64,000 nucleotides of DNA from Hoeflea sp. (GTDB lineage: Bacteria; Pseudomonadota; Alphaproteobacteria; Rhizobiales; Rhizobiaceae). Made by a program: the position numbers and the translations under genes. How positions within the stretch are numbered: the stretch's first letter is position 1; every line of letters starts with the position of its first letter. Under the pieces are notes generated by a model. It worked only from the letters and a program-made list of their open reading frames with translations. It was not told the origin of the DNA and searched no databases. Below are positions 54,452 to 64,000 of this stretch, piece by piece. The stretch lies in contig JAHRFE010000024.1 in the NCBI GenBank assembly GCA_019084245.1, positions 1 to 64,000 of the forward strand, in the 5' to 3' direction.

Positions 54452-55387
54452 TCAGTGACGCCGCTGCTTGTCGACCGAGGCAAAAAAATCGCGCAGGATC
54501 TGCGGGATGCCGGACAGGTGCAGGATCGGCGCGTGGCCGTGACCGGGGATGGTGACGGTCTGCAAGGACGGCACGCGCGCTTTCATGTCTGTCAGCGTTT
54601 TTTCCGAGAGCAGCGTCGAATGCTCGCCCCTGAGCGCCATCAGCGGCATGCCTCCGAGACCCTCGAATTGCGGCCACAGGGTCGGCAGTGGCGTGTTCAA
54701 ATCGACGCCCTTGAGGCCGTCGAGCAGAGCCGGGTCGTAATCGGGGACCAGCTTGCCTGCCTTTTCCACATAGATGGCGCGGGCGAAATCAGCCCAATCG
54801 GCTTCAGTCAGCGCTGAAAAGCTCTTCGAATGCGCCTCGGCGAGGATCTGAGCCGCGTCGTCCCAGGTTTTGGGCCTCGGTGTGCGCGACAGGTAGGCCT
54901 TGATCTGCGCCAGCCCCGCGCCTTCAATCACCGGGCCGATGTCATTGAGCACGCCGGCCGCCATGATGCCGGGCCGCGTCGCCGCCAGCACATGCATGAT
55001 CAGGCCGCCGCGCGAAGTGCCGATGAAGATCGCGTGTTCAAGCCCGAGCGCTGCCATGCCGCTGAGCAAATCCTCGGCCTCGACAACAATGGTATAGCGC
55101 GACGGATCCTTGTCCCAGCCGGACCGGCCGCGGCCGCGGTAGTCAAAGCTGACCACGCGGCGGGGCGCTTTCTCATCGCGGGACAGGATCAGCGCCAGAT
55201 CGTGAAAATCGCGGGTGTTGCGGGTCAGCCCGGGCAGGCAGACCACGGGCAGGCGGCCGCGGGTGGCTGGGTCGTGGCGGCCGTAGTCGGCCGCGTGCAG
55301 CTTGAGGCCGTCGCTCGCGGAGAAATACACATCTTCATGCCTGGAGGCCGCTGGCATCGCCGCCGCACCGGGTTTGTTGTCCGCCAT
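54452..55387 (-). CDS. Alpha/beta hydrolase
   Basis: 311 aa. Alpha/beta hydrolase fold with nucleophile elbow IFIGTSRGGLIMHVLA (Ser in G-T-S-R-G), the oxyanion segment VCLPGLTRNTRDFHDLA, acid region near LRGEHSTLLSEKTL and catalytic His in TIPGHGHAPILH. Cytoplasmic, no signal peptide. Not obviously PcaD: the pca cluster is 32 kb away and the lid region differs, but a role as the missing enol-lactone hydrolase cannot be excluded. It converges with the HhH gene. Confidence 0.87.
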   Translation of the reverse strand: MADNKPGAAAMPAASRHEDVYFSASDGLKLHAADYGRHDPATRGRLPVVCLPGLTRNTRDFHDLALILSRDEKAPRRVVSFDYRGRGRSGWDKDPSRYTIVVEAEDLLSGMAALGLEHAIFIGTSRGGLIMHVLAATRPGIMAAGVLNDIGPVIEGAGLAQIKAYLSRTPRPKTWDDAAQILAEAHSKSFSALTEADWADFARAIYVEKAGKLVPDYDPALLDGLKGVDLNTPLPTLWPQFEGLGGMPLMALRGEHSTLLSEKTLTDMKARVPSLQTVTIPGHGHAPILHLSGIPQILRDFFASVDKQRRH

Positions 55388-55454
55388 ACTCAGATCCTGT
55401 TCTGTGTCACACAGACCATGCCTATAACGCGTTTTTGGCGCAGTGCGACAGACC

Positions 55455-57512
55455 TCATCGGCGACCGAAGCGGAGATCCTGCTCGATGCTGGCCGGCTGG
55501 CCGAGCCGCGCCTTGTAGACCTGGTAGTTCTCCATGACGCGCTGCACGTAGTGGCGGGTTTCGGTAAACGGGATCATCTCGATCCAGTCGACCACTTCGT
55601 CGAGCGGTCGGCCGCGCGGATCGCCAAAGCGCTCGATCCATTGCGGCACCCGGCGCGGGCCTGCATTGTAGGCGATGAAGGTGAGGATGTAGGAGCCGCC
55701 GAAATCGCTGATCTGCTCGCCCAGGAAATGCGCGCCCAGGGTCGCGTTGTATCCGGCGTCGGTGGTCAGGCGGTCCTGGGAATAGGGCAGGCCGTGGCGG
55801 GCGGCGACGCCCCTGGCGGTTCCGGGCAGGATCTGCAACAGGCCCCGGGCATTGGCCGGCGAGACAGCCGCCTTGTCAAAGGCGCTTTCCTGCCGGGCGA
55901 TGGAGTAGGCCAGCGCCTTGCCGGATCCTGAGATATTGGCGCTGGCGGGCACTGCGCCCAGCGGATAGGCGAGTGCTGCCACGTCGAGCCCGCGGCCCCA
56001 GGCAATCCTGCCGACCTGAAGCGACACGCGGTGATCGCCGCGTCTTTCGGCCATGGCGGCAAGGATCGCCAGCTCGCCGGGACTGTCGAGTTCGGCGGCA
56101 AGGCCGCGATAGAGCATGTCGGCGCGCGCTTCAAAGCCCGCGTCTTCCAGCTTGCGGATGGCCTGCACCGCCTCGCGGCCGGCAAACCGGACGCGGTCCG
56201 CCTGGGATGGAGAGGGATAGGCGATGTTGAGGGACTTCCGCTCGAGCCGGGCGCTGGCGAGTTGGCCGTAGAATGTCGAGGGAAACTGCGCGGCGAGCGC
56301 GTAATAATCCGCCGATTTGCCTCCGCCTCCGGCTTCCGCGGCGCGGCCCAGCCAGTAGTTGGCGCGGGCCTTGGAGATCTGGCCATCGGCGACGCTGAGA
56401 ATGGCGGAAAAGTGCTTCTGCGCGGTCCTGGCGTCCTTGAGCCCCCGCAGCGCATACCAGCCGGCATGGAACTCCGCTTCCGCGAAATCCGTCGGGCTCT
56501 TTGCCAGATGGGCGGCGGCGAGCCGGTAGGCGGCCTTGGCGTCGCCCTTTTCGTAAAGACCGCGGCTGATGACGCGCGCCTCGTTCCACCATTTGTCCGG
56601 ATCGACAAGAAGGTCGGGATCACGCGGCATCCTGGCAAGCAGGTCCGCCGCCTCCTTGTTGCGCTCAAGTTCGCGATAGTGGCGGATCCGCAAGAAGAGA
56701 TAGGATGGCTGATCATGCCAGGACGCGTGCACCGCGGCTATCGCGTCTCCGGCCTTGGCGGGGCTGCGGATGATGGCTGACCAGGCGCGGTAGAGCGACT
56801 GCGCTTCGGCCTTGTCCGCCAGGATCTTGGCGTCATTGACGTGATCGCGGTAGAGCAGCATTTCCATACGGCGGAAATGGTCTTTCTTGTCGAGAAGCTT
56901 GTCGAATTCGCTCAAGAAGATCCGCGCGTCCCTGTCATCCATGGTCACGCTGCGCCAGAAGCTCGAGGCAAGCGAGCGGGCGCGTTTGGTGTCGCCGGTC
57001 GCCACCAGGGCCCGGATCAGGATGATGGCGCCCCGGGCGGTCTCGGGTCTTGTGTCGCCAAAGGCTGCGAGCACCTGCGCGGACGGGGGATTTTCGAAAA
57101 ACATTGCGCGTTCGGACAATTGCCGCAGGGATTTCAGCCCCGGCCAGCCCTCAAGTTCGGTGGCAGCCCGTGCGATTTCAGCCGACGGCACGCCCTCCAG
57201 CCCTGAAATGGCGATTGCCCAGGTCAGGATATGATGGTCGAGCGTGTTACGGCCCATGCTGTCTCGAATAGTCCTGGCGCCGGACGCATTGCCTTTCCCG
57301 AGCGCTTCAAGGCCTGCCTTCAGCTCGCGGCTCGCCGGGACCGACGTGGTGGATACCTGGCTCGGACGGGGAACTGCCGCGGTCGTTTCGCCGCTGACCT
57401 CCGGCCGCGGCGCGGGCAGGGGGATCGCGCCGCTGGGCAGTGGCGCGGCTGCAGTCATGGACGCGAGCACGGTTGAAACGGCAAACAGCGTGGCCAGAGC
57501 GGTCTTTGACAT
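55455..57512 (-). CDS. Soluble lytic murein transglycosylase
   Basis: About 685 aa from the ATG at 57512, seven bases after GGAAG; an ATG at 57518 is also in frame. Signal peptide (TALATLFAVSTVLASMTAAA), a long alpha-helical superhelix of TPR-like repeats (about 60-500), then a C-terminal SLT domain: YSIARQESAFDKAAVSPANA with the catalytic Glu, GLLQILPGTARGVA, and YILTFIAYNAGPRRVPQWIE. It cleaves glycan strands to 1,6-anhydromuropeptides in the periplasm. Stands upstream of dapA on the other strand. Confidence 0.94.
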   Translation of the reverse strand: MSKTALATLFAVSTVLASMTAAAPLPSGAIPLPAPRPEVSGETTAAVPRPSQVSTTSVPASRELKAGLEALGKGNASGARTIRDSMGRNTLDHHILTWAIAISGLEGVPSAEIARAATELEGWPGLKSLRQLSERAMFFENPPSAQVLAAFGDTRPETARGAIILIRALVATGDTKRARSLASSFWRSVTMDDRDARIFLSEFDKLLDKKDHFRRMEMLLYRDHVNDAKILADKAEAQSLYRAWSAIIRSPAKAGDAIAAVHASWHDQPSYLFLRIRHYRELERNKEAADLLARMPRDPDLLVDPDKWWNEARVISRGLYEKGDAKAAYRLAAAHLAKSPTDFAEAEFHAGWYALRGLKDARTAQKHFSAILSVADGQISKARANYWLGRAAEAGGGGKSADYYALAAQFPSTFYGQLASARLERKSLNIAYPSPSQADRVRFAGREAVQAIRKLEDAGFEARADMLYRGLAAELDSPGELAILAAMAERRGDHRVSLQVGRIAWGRGLDVAALAYPLGAVPASANISGSGKALAYSIARQESAFDKAAVSPANARGLLQILPGTARGVAARHGLPYSQDRLTTDAGYNATLGAHFLGEQISDFGGSYILTFIAYNAGPRRVPQWIERFGDPRGRPLDEVVDWIEMIPFTETRHYVQRVMENYQVYKARLGQPASIEQDLRFGRR

Positions 57513-57822
57513 CTTCATCTTCCGTTCGAAATAATTGCACCATGGGGCTGGCGGGCGGATCACGTTACGTAAAACTATCAACCGCTGGTGAAGCAGATCT
57601 TAACAAATGCTTATTGGCATCATTCAAATGCGATACTCTGGCCCAAATGCGGGGAATGTGCGGCGCAGCGACCTGTGCGCCGGGTCCAAGCCGCGATTTG
57701 CCGCAAAAGCGCCTGCAGAAGCCTTGCAAGGCTTTTCCACACCACCGATTTCCTGTATCGGCTGCATGACAGATGAATGACTGCGCCTTTGCCGCGCAGA
57801 GTTAGTGTTTTTGGAGATCAGC
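57513..57822. other. Intergenic region between slt and dapA
   Basis: 310 bases carrying both divergent promoters. No RNA gene or small ORF is convincing. GGAG seven bases before dapA is its ribosome site. Confidence 0.5.
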
Positions 57823-58704
57823 ATGTTCAAGGGTTCCATTCCTGCGCTCATTACCCCTTTCACCGAAAATGGCGCGGTGGACGAGGATGGCTTTGCAAGC
57901 CATGTCGAGCGGATGATCAAGGCCGGCAGCCACGGCGTTGTGCCCGTCGGCACGACCGGGGAATCCCCGACGCTCACCCATGCCGAGCACAAGCGGGTGG
58001 TGGAACTGTGCGTCGAGGTTGCCGCCGGCCGGGTGCCGGTGATCGCCGGCGCCGGATCCAACAACACGGCTGAATCGATCGAGCTTGCCGTTCACGCAGA
58101 GAAGGCGGGCGCCGACGCCTTGCTGGTGGTCACGCCCTATTACAACAAGCCGACGCAGAAGGGCCTGTACCAGCATTTCAAGGCAGTCGCCGAGGCGAGC
58201 AAGCTGCCGATCATCATCTACAACATCCCGCCGCGGTCGGTCGTCGACATGTCGGTGGAGACGATGGCGGCGCTCGCCCGCGATTTCTCCAACATCATCG
58301 GCGTCAAGGACGCGACCGGCAATCTGGCCCGGGTGCCCGAACAGCGCATGGCCTGCGGCAAGGATTTCGTGCAGTTGTCGGGTGAGGACCCCACGGCGCT
58401 CGGCTTCAATGCCCATGGCGGCGTCGGCTGCATCTCGGTCAGCGCCAATGTGGCGCCACGCGAATGCGCCGAGTTCCAGGAAGCAACGCTCAGGGGCGAT
58501 TACGCCACGGCGCTGACGATGCTGGACCGGCTGATGCCGCTGCACAAGGCGATCTTCACCGAACCCGGAGTTGCGGGCGTCAAATATTGCCTGGGCAAGA
58601 TGGGCCTGATCAACAATGTCGTCCGCTCGCCGCTGACCACGGTTGAACCCGGCACCGCCGCCTTGCTTGACAAGGCGATGGCGCATGCAGGCGTGATCGG
58701 CTGA
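57823..58704 (+). CDS. dapA: 4-hydroxy-tetrahydrodipicolinate synthase
   Basis: 293 aa. Condenses pyruvate and aspartate semialdehyde, the first committed step to diaminopimelate and lysine. Motifs: GTTGESPTL with the catalytic Thr, [17 protein letters not shown] with the proton-relay Tyr, and [10 protein letters not shown] with the Schiff-base Lys. ATG at 57823 fits the ribosome site; an in-frame start six codons upstream is less likely. smpB starts one base after the stop, so the two are one transcript. Confidence 0.97.
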   Translation: MFKGSIPALITPFTENGAVDEDGFASHVERMIKAGSHGVVPVGTTGESPTLTHAEHKRVVELCVEVAAGRVPVIAGAGSNNTAESIELAVHAEKAGADALLVVTPYYNKPTQKGLYQHFKAVAEASKLPIIIYNIPPRSVVDMSVETMAALARDFSNIIGVKDATGNLARVPEQRMACGKDFVQLSGEDPTALGFNAHGGVGCISVSANVAPRECAEFQEATLRGDYATALTMLDRLMPLHKAIFTEPGVAGVKYCLGKMGLINNVVRSPLTTVEPGTAALLDKAMAHAGVIG

Positions 58705-58705
58705 T

Positions 58706-59188
58706 ATGGCTCCCAAGAAGGAAGACAAGTCGCAGTATGGCAAGGTCGTCGCGGAAAACCGCAAGGCGCGGTTCAACTACGAGATTGTCGATACGTTCGA
58801 GACAGGTCTGGTTCTGACCGGCACCGAAGTGAAATCGCTTCGTGAAGGCAAGGCCAACATCGCCGACTCCTACGCCAATGAAGAGGGCGGCGAGATGTGG
58901 CTGATCAACTCCTATGTTCCCGAATACCTGCAGGCCAACCAGTTCAACCACGAGCCCCGGCGACGTCGCAAGATCCTGGTCAAGCTCAAGGAGATCGCGC
59001 GGCTCGGGCAGGCGGTTCAGCGTGACGGCATGACCCTGGTGCCGCTCAAGATCTATTTCAACGACAAGGGCACGGCCAAGCTGCAACTGGCTTTGGCAAA
59101 GGGCAAGAAGCTGCACGACAAGCGCGAAACCCAGAAGGAACGCGACTGGAACCGGGACAAAGCCCGGGTGCTGCGTGATCGCGGCTAG
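58706..59188 (+). CDS. smpB: SsrA-binding protein SmpB
   Basis: 160 aa. Binds tmRNA and brings it to stalled ribosomes in trans-translation. Features: [40 protein letters not shown] (oligonucleotide-binding fold) and the basic tail [20 protein letters not shown] that enters the mRNA channel. Directly follows dapA, a common order in alphaproteobacteria. Confidence 0.97.
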   Translation: MAPKKEDKSQYGKVVAENRKARFNYEIVDTFETGLVLTGTEVKSLREGKANIADSYANEEGGEMWLINSYVPEYLQANQFNHEPRRRRKILVKLKEIARLGQAVQRDGMTLVPLKIYFNDKGTAKLQLALAKGKKLHDKRETQKERDWNRDKARVLRDRG

Positions 59189-59229
59189 GCTGCGCCCTTA
59201 TCAGCGGCGCGCCATTCGGCCGGATGTGA

Positions 59230-59817
59230 TCAATCCTCGAATTCGTCCCCTTCGTATTCACCGGCCGGGACGGGGCGCAGGGGACGCTCGGAGGGATCGC
59301 GGCCGATTTCAGCCTTGAGGCTGTTCAGGTCTATGAAATAATCGGCCTTTCGGCGCAGATCGTCGGCGATCATTGGCGGCTGGGAGGTCAGCGAGGAGAC
59401 CACGGTCACCTTGCGGCCCTTGCGCTGCAGCGCCTCGACCAGTGTGGTGAAATCGCCATCGCCGGAAAAAATGACCAGATGATCGACCACGTCGGATTGT
59501 TCCATGGCGTCGATGGCCAGTTCGATGTCCATGTTGCCTTTTACTTTGCGGCGCCCCATCGAATCGGTGAATTCCTTGGCGGGCTTGGTCACCACCTTGT
59601 AGCCGTTGTAATCCAGCCAATCGATCAGCGGCCGGATCGAAGAATATTCCTGATCCTCGATCAGCGCGGTGTAATAATAGGCGCGCAGCAGATAGCCGCG
59701 GGACTGAAAGGCTTTCAGCAATTTCCGGTAGTCAATATCGAAATTCAGGCTTCTTGAAGCGGCATATAGGTTCGCCCCATCAATGAACAGCGCGATTTTT
59801 TCTCTTGGATCAAACAC
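59230..59817 (-). CDS. NYN-domain (LabA/DUF88) protein
   Basis: 195 aa from a GTG with AAGGA nine bases upstream. PIN-like NYN domain with conserved acidic residues: IALFIDGANLYAA, DSMGRRKVKGNMDIELAIDA and VIFSGDGDFTTLVEAL. The family is predicted to be metal-dependent RNases acting on RNA. The C-terminal tail is proline- and acid-rich. It lies opposite to smpB and rpoZ, as in many Rhizobiales genomes. Confidence 0.9.
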   Translation of the reverse strand: MFDPREKIALFIDGANLYAASRSLNFDIDYRKLLKAFQSRGYLLRAYYYTALIEDQEYSSIRPLIDWLDYNGYKVVTKPAKEFTDSMGRRKVKGNMDIELAIDAMEQSDVVDHLVIFSGDGDFTTLVEALQRKGRKVTVVSSLTSQPPMIADDLRRKADYFIDLNSLKAEIGRDPSERPLRPVPAGEYEGDEFED

Positions 59818-60194
59818 TTATGGCATTCCTTTCAAAACTCGTTTTCAACGTATTTGGGCTTAATGTGGCAATGGGATGACAGAAAATAGCTCGACTTCGA
59901 ACTTGTTGATTATCATACAGTTACCATTCAGCGGGCCTTTGGCGACTCAAATTGTCGTGAATTTTACCAAATGCTGCGATCAGCGACATTTTTCAAGTAC
60001 CACTGTCTGTTTTGCATGCAATTATGCTAATTAAGTTGTCCCGTGCCTTCCGGCGCTGGGTTTGGCCAGCATCACGATGCCGCTCCGTCAATTGACTGTG
60101 GAATAACGGCTTTTGAACCAAAAGACTTGAAATGGCCACACAATGTGTTTAACGCATGGGCAACTCCCCCATAGCAGTTTGCAAAGGACAGGCA
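59818..60194. other. Intergenic region upstream of rpoZ
   Basis: 377 bases, clearly more AT-rich than average, between the divergent NYN and rpoZ genes. A possible rpoZ promoter starts with TTGAAA near 60126. No ORF or RNA gene is convincing. Confidence 0.5.
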
Positions 60195-60596
60195 ATGGCC
60201 CGCGTCACAGTCGAAGATTGCATCGACAAAGTTGATAACCGTTTTGAACTGGTGCTACTCGCCAGTCACCGCGCCCGCCAGATTTCGCAGGGCGGTCAGA
60301 TCACCATCCCGCGCGACAATGACAAGAACCCGGTCGTTGCCCTGAGAGAAATTGCTGACGAGACCCTCTCGCCGGGCGATCTCAAGGAAGACCTGATTCA
60401 CTCGCTTCAGAAACATGTTGAAGTCGATGAGCCCGAGCCTGATCCGGGCCGGTTCATCCCCGCCGGTGAAACCGTCGAGGAAGCTGCCGCCGAGGACGAT
60501 CAGCCGGAAGCGGTTTCGTTCGGCTCGATGTCCGAAGAAGATCTGCTTGCCGGCATTGAAGGGCTTGTCCCGCCGGAAAAAAGCGACGATTATTGA
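60195..60596 (+). CDS. rpoZ: RNA polymerase omega subunit
   Basis: 133 aa. The conserved part [33 protein letters not shown] and [14 protein letters not shown] is at the N-terminus; the acidic C-terminal tail is normal for alphaproteobacteria. AAAGGAC precedes the ATG at 60195. It helps assemble RNA polymerase and is part of the ppGpp binding site in many bacteria, fitting the rsh gene 131 bases downstream. Confidence 0.96.
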   Translation: MARVTVEDCIDKVDNRFELVLLASHRARQISQGGQITIPRDNDKNPVVALREIADETLSPGDLKEDLIHSLQKHVEVDEPEPDPGRFIPAGETVEEAAAEDDQPEAVSFGSMSEEDLLAGIEGLVPPEKSDDY

Positions 60597-60727
60597 GAAA
60601 CAGGATGAAGCCCGCTGATTTGCATTGAATTGGCGGTGCTTGTTTCGAAAGCCGAAAAACAGCTGATGCAATGCAATGCGCCGGTCGTTCGATTCGGCGC
60701 ATTTTCTTGTCGTGGAGAGCACTTGCG

Positions 60728-62965
60728 ATGATGCGTCAGTACGAGCTCGTGGAGCGCGTGCAGAAATACAAGCCGGACGTCAACGAGGCCCTGCTCAACA
60801 AGGCCTATGTTTACGCCATGCAGAAGCATGGCAAGCAGATGCGCGCCAGCGGCGATCCCTATATTTCCCATCCGCTGGAAGTGGCCGCGATCCTGACCGA
60901 AATGCGGCTTGATGAATCGACCATCGCCGTCGCCCTGCTGCATGACACCATTGAAGACACCACCGCCACGCGGGCCGAGATCGACGAGCTGTTCGGCGAG
61001 GATATCGGGCGGCTGGTCGAGGGGCTGACCAAGATCAAGAAGCTCGATCTTGTCACCAAGCGGGCCAAGCAGGCGGAAAACCTGCGCAAGCTGCTGCTGG
61101 CGATCTCCGACGATGTGCGCGTGCTCTTGGTCAAGCTCGCCGACCGGCTGCACAACATGCGCACGCTGGAACATGTGCCGCCGGAAAAACGCGCCCGCAT
61201 CGCCGAGGAGACCATGGATATCTACGCGCCGCTGGCCGGGCGCATGGGCATGCAGGAGATGCGCGAGGAGCTCGAACAGCTCGCCTTCAAGAACCTTAAC
61301 CTGGAAGCCTATGAGACGGTGACCGGCAAGCTCGCCGAGCTGTCCGAACGTAACCGGGATCTGATCCACACCATCGAGGACGAACTGTCGGCGCTGTTCA
61401 GCCACGAGGGCCTCAAAGCCACGGTCAAGGGCCGGCAGAAGAAGGCCTATTCGGTGTTTCGCAAGATGCAGTCCAAGTCGCTGTCGTTCGAGCAGCTCTC
61501 GGACGTGTTCGGCTTCCGGATCATCGTCGACACCGAGGCCGACTGCTACCGGGCGCTCGGCATCGTGCACATGCGCTGGTCGGTGGTTCCGGGCCGGTTC
61601 AAGGACTATATCTCGACGCCGAAGCAGAATGACTACCGCTCGATCCACACCACCATTGTCGGCCCTTCGCGGCAGCGCGTGGAACTGCAGATCCGTACCG
61701 GACGGATGCAGGACATCGCCGAACGCGGCGTGGCGGCGCATGCGCTCTACAAGGATGGGATAACCGGCGGCGATCAGCTGTTGTCAAAGGATTCGCGGGC
61801 CTATTCGTGGCTGCGCCAGACCATCGAAGCCCTGTCGGTCGGTGACAATCCGGAGGATTTTCTCGAACACACCAAGCTTGAACTGTTCCAGGACCAGGTG
61901 TTCTGTTTCACGCCGAAGGGCCAGCTGATTGCGCTGCCGCGCGGCGCGACGCCGATCGATTTCGCCTATGCGGTGCATACCGATATCGGCGACACCTGCG
62001 TCGGCGCCAAGATCAATGGCCGGATCATGCCGCTGGTGACGCGTCTGGCCAATGGCGACGAGGTCGAGATCCTGCGCTCGGGCGTGCAGGTACCGCCGCC
62101 GGCCTGGGAAGAGATCGTCGTGACCGGCAAGGCTCGCGCCGCCATCCGCCGGGCGACCAAGGCTGCTGTGCGCAAGCAGTATTCGGGGCTGGGCATGCGG
62201 ATCCTCGAGCGCACCTTCAACCGCGCCGGCAAGCCGTTGTCGCGCGAAGGGCTCAAGCCGGTGCTGCATCGCCTGGGCCAGAAGGATGTCGAGGACATGC
62301 TGGCCGCCGTCGGCCGCGGCGAGATCGTGTCAGAGGACGTGTTCAAGGCGGTCTATCCCAATCATCAGGAAACGCGAGTGTCGCCGCGCAAGCCCGCCGA
62401 CGAGGGCTGGTTCAACCTGCGCAGCGCCGCGGGCCTGATCTTCAAGCTGCCCGGGCTCAACAAATCGCAGAAATCGGCCACGACCACGCGCAAGATCGGG
62501 CCCGACCCGGACATGGCGGCCATGCCCATTCGCGGCATGGACGACAATGCGGTGGTGCGCTTCGGTCCCGGCGGCGCAGTGCCCGGGGACCGGATCGTCG
62601 GCATTCTCGAGCCGGGCGCGGGGATCACCATCTATCCGATCCAGTCGCCGGGCCTGACCAAGTTCGACGACGAGCCCAACCGCTGGATCGATATCCGCTG
62701 GGACATCGACGAGAACAACAAGAACCGGTTTCCGGCCCGGATCCTGGTGACCGCCATCAATGCGCCTGGAACGCTGGCCGAAGTCGCCCAGACGATCGCC
62801 GCGAGCGAGACCAATATCCAGACCCTGTCGATGGTGCGCGTCGCCGCCGATTTCACCGAGATGCTGGTTGATCTTCAGGTCTGGGACCTTAAACATCTCA
62901 ATAATCTGATCACCCAGCTCAAGGAACTGGGGTCGGTGTCCACGGTCGAACGGATCTACGAATAG
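60728..62965 (+). CDS. rsh: Bifunctional (p)ppGpp synthetase/hydrolase
   Basis: 745 aa, the single long RSH enzyme of alphaproteobacteria. Order: HD hydrolase domain (SHPLEVAAILTEM, ALLHDTIEDTTATRAEID), synthetase domain (GRQKKAYSVFRKMQ, VFGFRIIVDTEADCYRALGI, PKQNDYRSIHTTIVGPSRQR), TGS domain (about 390-450, FTPKGQLIALPRGATPIDFA) and a C-terminal ACT domain (INAPGTLAEVAQTIAASETN). GGAGAG lies eight bases before the ATG pair at 60728. It controls the stringent response. Confidence 0.97.
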   Translation: MMRQYELVERVQKYKPDVNEALLNKAYVYAMQKHGKQMRASGDPYISHPLEVAAILTEMRLDESTIAVALLHDTIEDTTATRAEIDELFGEDIGRLVEGLTKIKKLDLVTKRAKQAENLRKLLLAISDDVRVLLVKLADRLHNMRTLEHVPPEKRARIAEETMDIYAPLAGRMGMQEMREELEQLAFKNLNLEAYETVTGKLAELSERNRDLIHTIEDELSALFSHEGLKATVKGRQKKAYSVFRKMQSKSLSFEQLSDVFGFRIIVDTEADCYRALGIVHMRWSVVPGRFKDYISTPKQNDYRSIHTTIVGPSRQRVELQIRTGRMQDIAERGVAAHALYKDGITGGDQLLSKDSRAYSWLRQTIEALSVGDNPEDFLEHTKLELFQDQVFCFTPKGQLIALPRGATPIDFAYAVHTDIGDTCVGAKINGRIMPLVTRLANGDEVEILRSGVQVPPPAWEEIVVTGKARAAIRRATKAAVRKQYSGLGMRILERTFNRAGKPLSREGLKPVLHRLGQKDVEDMLAAVGRGEIVSEDVFKAVYPNHQETRVSPRKPADEGWFNLRSAAGLIFKLPGLNKSQKSATTTRKIGPDPDMAAMPIRGMDDNAVVRFGPGGAVPGDRIVGILEPGAGITIYPIQSPGLTKFDDEPNRWIDIRWDIDENNKNRFPARILVTAINAPGTLAEVAQTIAASETNIQTLSMVRVAADFTEMLVDLQVWDLKHLNNLITQLKELGSVSTVERIYE

Positions 62966-63169
62966 ACTCTGGCGCAATCTTGATGGAATGTTGCAGTCAA
63001 GGTGGCCGAACTGCGCGACGTTGCCGATCATCCGGGGGATCGGGTCTTTACCAGTTCTTCGGTGTTTCCGGGCTATACTCGTGACCGAAAACCGGCGGCG
63101 TTGCCGGCTAAATGCCAAAATTGCCGGTTTGACTTAGGGCTGACACAAAGAGAGCGGTATACGGGGATC

Positions 63170-63781
63170 ATGCTGTTTCGTCGCCGAAAACCAGAGGGAT
63201 TCTTCAACCGGATGCGCACCGCGCTCTGGCCGCGGAGATCGTTCGGACGGTCGTTTCAGTATTTCATCAAGCGGGTGCTGAGACTGACCGCGACACCGCA
63301 TGCGATTGCCGCAGGCGTGGCGGCGGGCGTGTTTGCCTCGTGGACGCCCTTGCTCGGTTTCCATTTCATCCTGGCCTTTGCGCTTGCCTATGTCCTGGCC
63401 GGCAACATGGTTGCCGCGGCGCTCGGAACCGCCTTCGGCAACCCGCTGTCGTTTCCCTTCATCTGGGCCTCGACGCTAAAGCTCGGAAACATGCTGATCG
63501 GCGTCGAGGTTGGCGCGCATCAGCGCCATGTTGATCTTGAGGCCTTGCTCCGGCGGCTCGATGTCAGCCAGCTGTGGGACCCGGTGATCAAGCCGATGCT
63601 CATCGGCGCCATTCCGCCAGGGATCGTCTGTGCCGTCGGATTTTATGTCCTGACCTATTGGGGCGTCGGCTTGTTTCAGAGACGCCGGAAATTGAGGCTC
63701 GCCGCGCGGGCCAAGAGCCGGATCCAGGAAATCGCTGCGGCGCGCAGCGAAAGAGCCGCAAACAGGGCGAAGCGGGCGTGA
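63170..63781 (+). CDS. DUF2062 membrane protein
   Basis: 203 aa from the ATG at 63170, three bases after GGGG. DUF2062 features: [60 protein letters not shown], then a further membrane helix ([19 protein letters not shown]) and a basic tail. Three to four membrane helices; function unknown. The stop overlaps the acpS start, and the place between rsh and acpS is conserved in Rhizobiales. Confidence 0.92.
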   Translation: MLFRRRKPEGFFNRMRTALWPRRSFGRSFQYFIKRVLRLTATPHAIAAGVAAGVFASWTPLLGFHFILAFALAYVLAGNMVAAALGTAFGNPLSFPFIWASTLKLGNMLIGVEVGAHQRHVDLEALLRRLDVSQLWDPVIKPMLIGAIPPGIVCAVGFYVLTYWGVGLFQRRRKLRLAARAKSRIQEIAAARSERAANRAKRA

Positions 63782-64000
63782 TCATAGGTATCGGCAGCGA
63801 CCTGATGGATATCAGGCGTATAGAAAAAACGCTCGAGCGGCACGGCGAGCGGTTCACGCACCGCTGTTTCACCGAGGTGGAACGCGTGAAGTCGGATCGC
63901 CGTGCGGCCAGGGCGGCGTCCTATGCCAAGCGGTTTGCCGCCAAGGAAGCGTGCTCCAAGGCGCTCGGCACGGGGCTATCGCAGGGCGTGTTCTGGCGCG
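63778..64000 (+). CDS. acpS: Holo-[acyl-carrier-protein] synthase, 5' part
   Basis: Starts with GTG at 63778, overlapping the DUF2062 stop. The readable 74 residues contain [15 protein letters not shown] with the Mg-binding Asp, [11 protein letters not shown] and [17 protein letters not shown] with the KEA(C/A)SKA motif. The enzyme attaches phosphopantetheine to ACP. The gene continues past the window edge. Confidence 0.95.
   Translation, partial: MIIGIGSDLMDIRRIEKTLERHGERFTHRCFTEVERVKSDRRAARAASYAKRFAAKEACSKALGTGLSQGVFWR

Noticed and set aside
54452-55387. Calling the alpha/beta hydrolase pcaD
   Set aside because: It is far from the pca operon, in a different context, and no PcaD-specific features are seen; only a possibility.

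Overview
This is a GC-rich (low to mid 60s % by eye) chromosomal window from an alphaproteobacterium of the order Hyphomicrobiales (Rhizobiales), probably Rhizobiaceae or a Hoeflea-like relative. The evidence is the rhizobial-type porin, the order dapA-smpB-(NYN)-rpoZ-rsh-DUF2062-acpS, the pcaQ/pca arrangement and REP-like intergenic repeats. The genus is an inference, because no 16S gene is present.

Layout. 0-1.4 kb is accessory: the truncated 5' end of an IS630-type transposase and a lower-GC gene whose protein combines toroid-like repeats with a C-terminal HEPN-like R-x4-H motif. 1.5-8.7 kb holds AMP nucleosidase, small exported or membrane proteins, a DUF2147 protein, a SEL1-like protein followed by a structured RNA candidate, a HisC-like aminotransferase, about 1.4 kb of repeat-rich DNA without a credible gene, and an AEC-family transporter. 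8.8-11.9 kb is glpD-glpK. 11.9-14.3 kb has an exported protein, a decayed copy of an L,D-transpeptidase C-terminus, a VOC protein and the intact L,D-transpeptidase.

14.4-22.3 kb is the protocatechuate branch of the beta-ketoadipate pathway (pcaCHGIJFB-pobA, divergent from pcaQ; pcaD is absent). It is followed by an SbtA/SbtB-like bicarbonate transporter and PII-like pair, a GlpR-type DeoR regulator, a ProC-like reductase, an RND efflux pair and an SLAC1/TehA-family channel gene with a perfect FNR/FixK box.

31-49 kb is the most interesting part. Five transcription units share an 18-nt partly palindromic operator close to CTGAACGNTCATTCAATA. They are a complete polyamine-type ABC importer, an operon of two CrtI-like FAD oxidoreductases plus a GcvT-like protein plus a 75-aa protein, a SAM methyltransferase-TetR pair, a class III aminotransferase (divergent from a second pair of ABC permeases), and a Rieske oxygenase. 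Two BetI-like TetR regulators are encoded inside the region. I infer one regulon for uptake and stepwise breakdown of an N-methylated or amine compound; the substrate is unknown. Within it, a strikingly AT-rich gene for a CorA-like membrane-anchored protein sits where the ATPase gene of the second ABC system should be, leaving an ATPase fragment.

49-64 kb is mostly conserved core: tRNA-Ser(GCU), a porin, an OmpA/BON-type protein, a 32-aa membrane peptide, a helix-hairpin-helix protein, an alpha/beta hydrolase, a soluble lytic transglycosylase, dapA, smpB, a NYN protein, rpoZ, rsh (ppGpp), a DUF2062 protein and the 5' part of acpS, which runs off the window.
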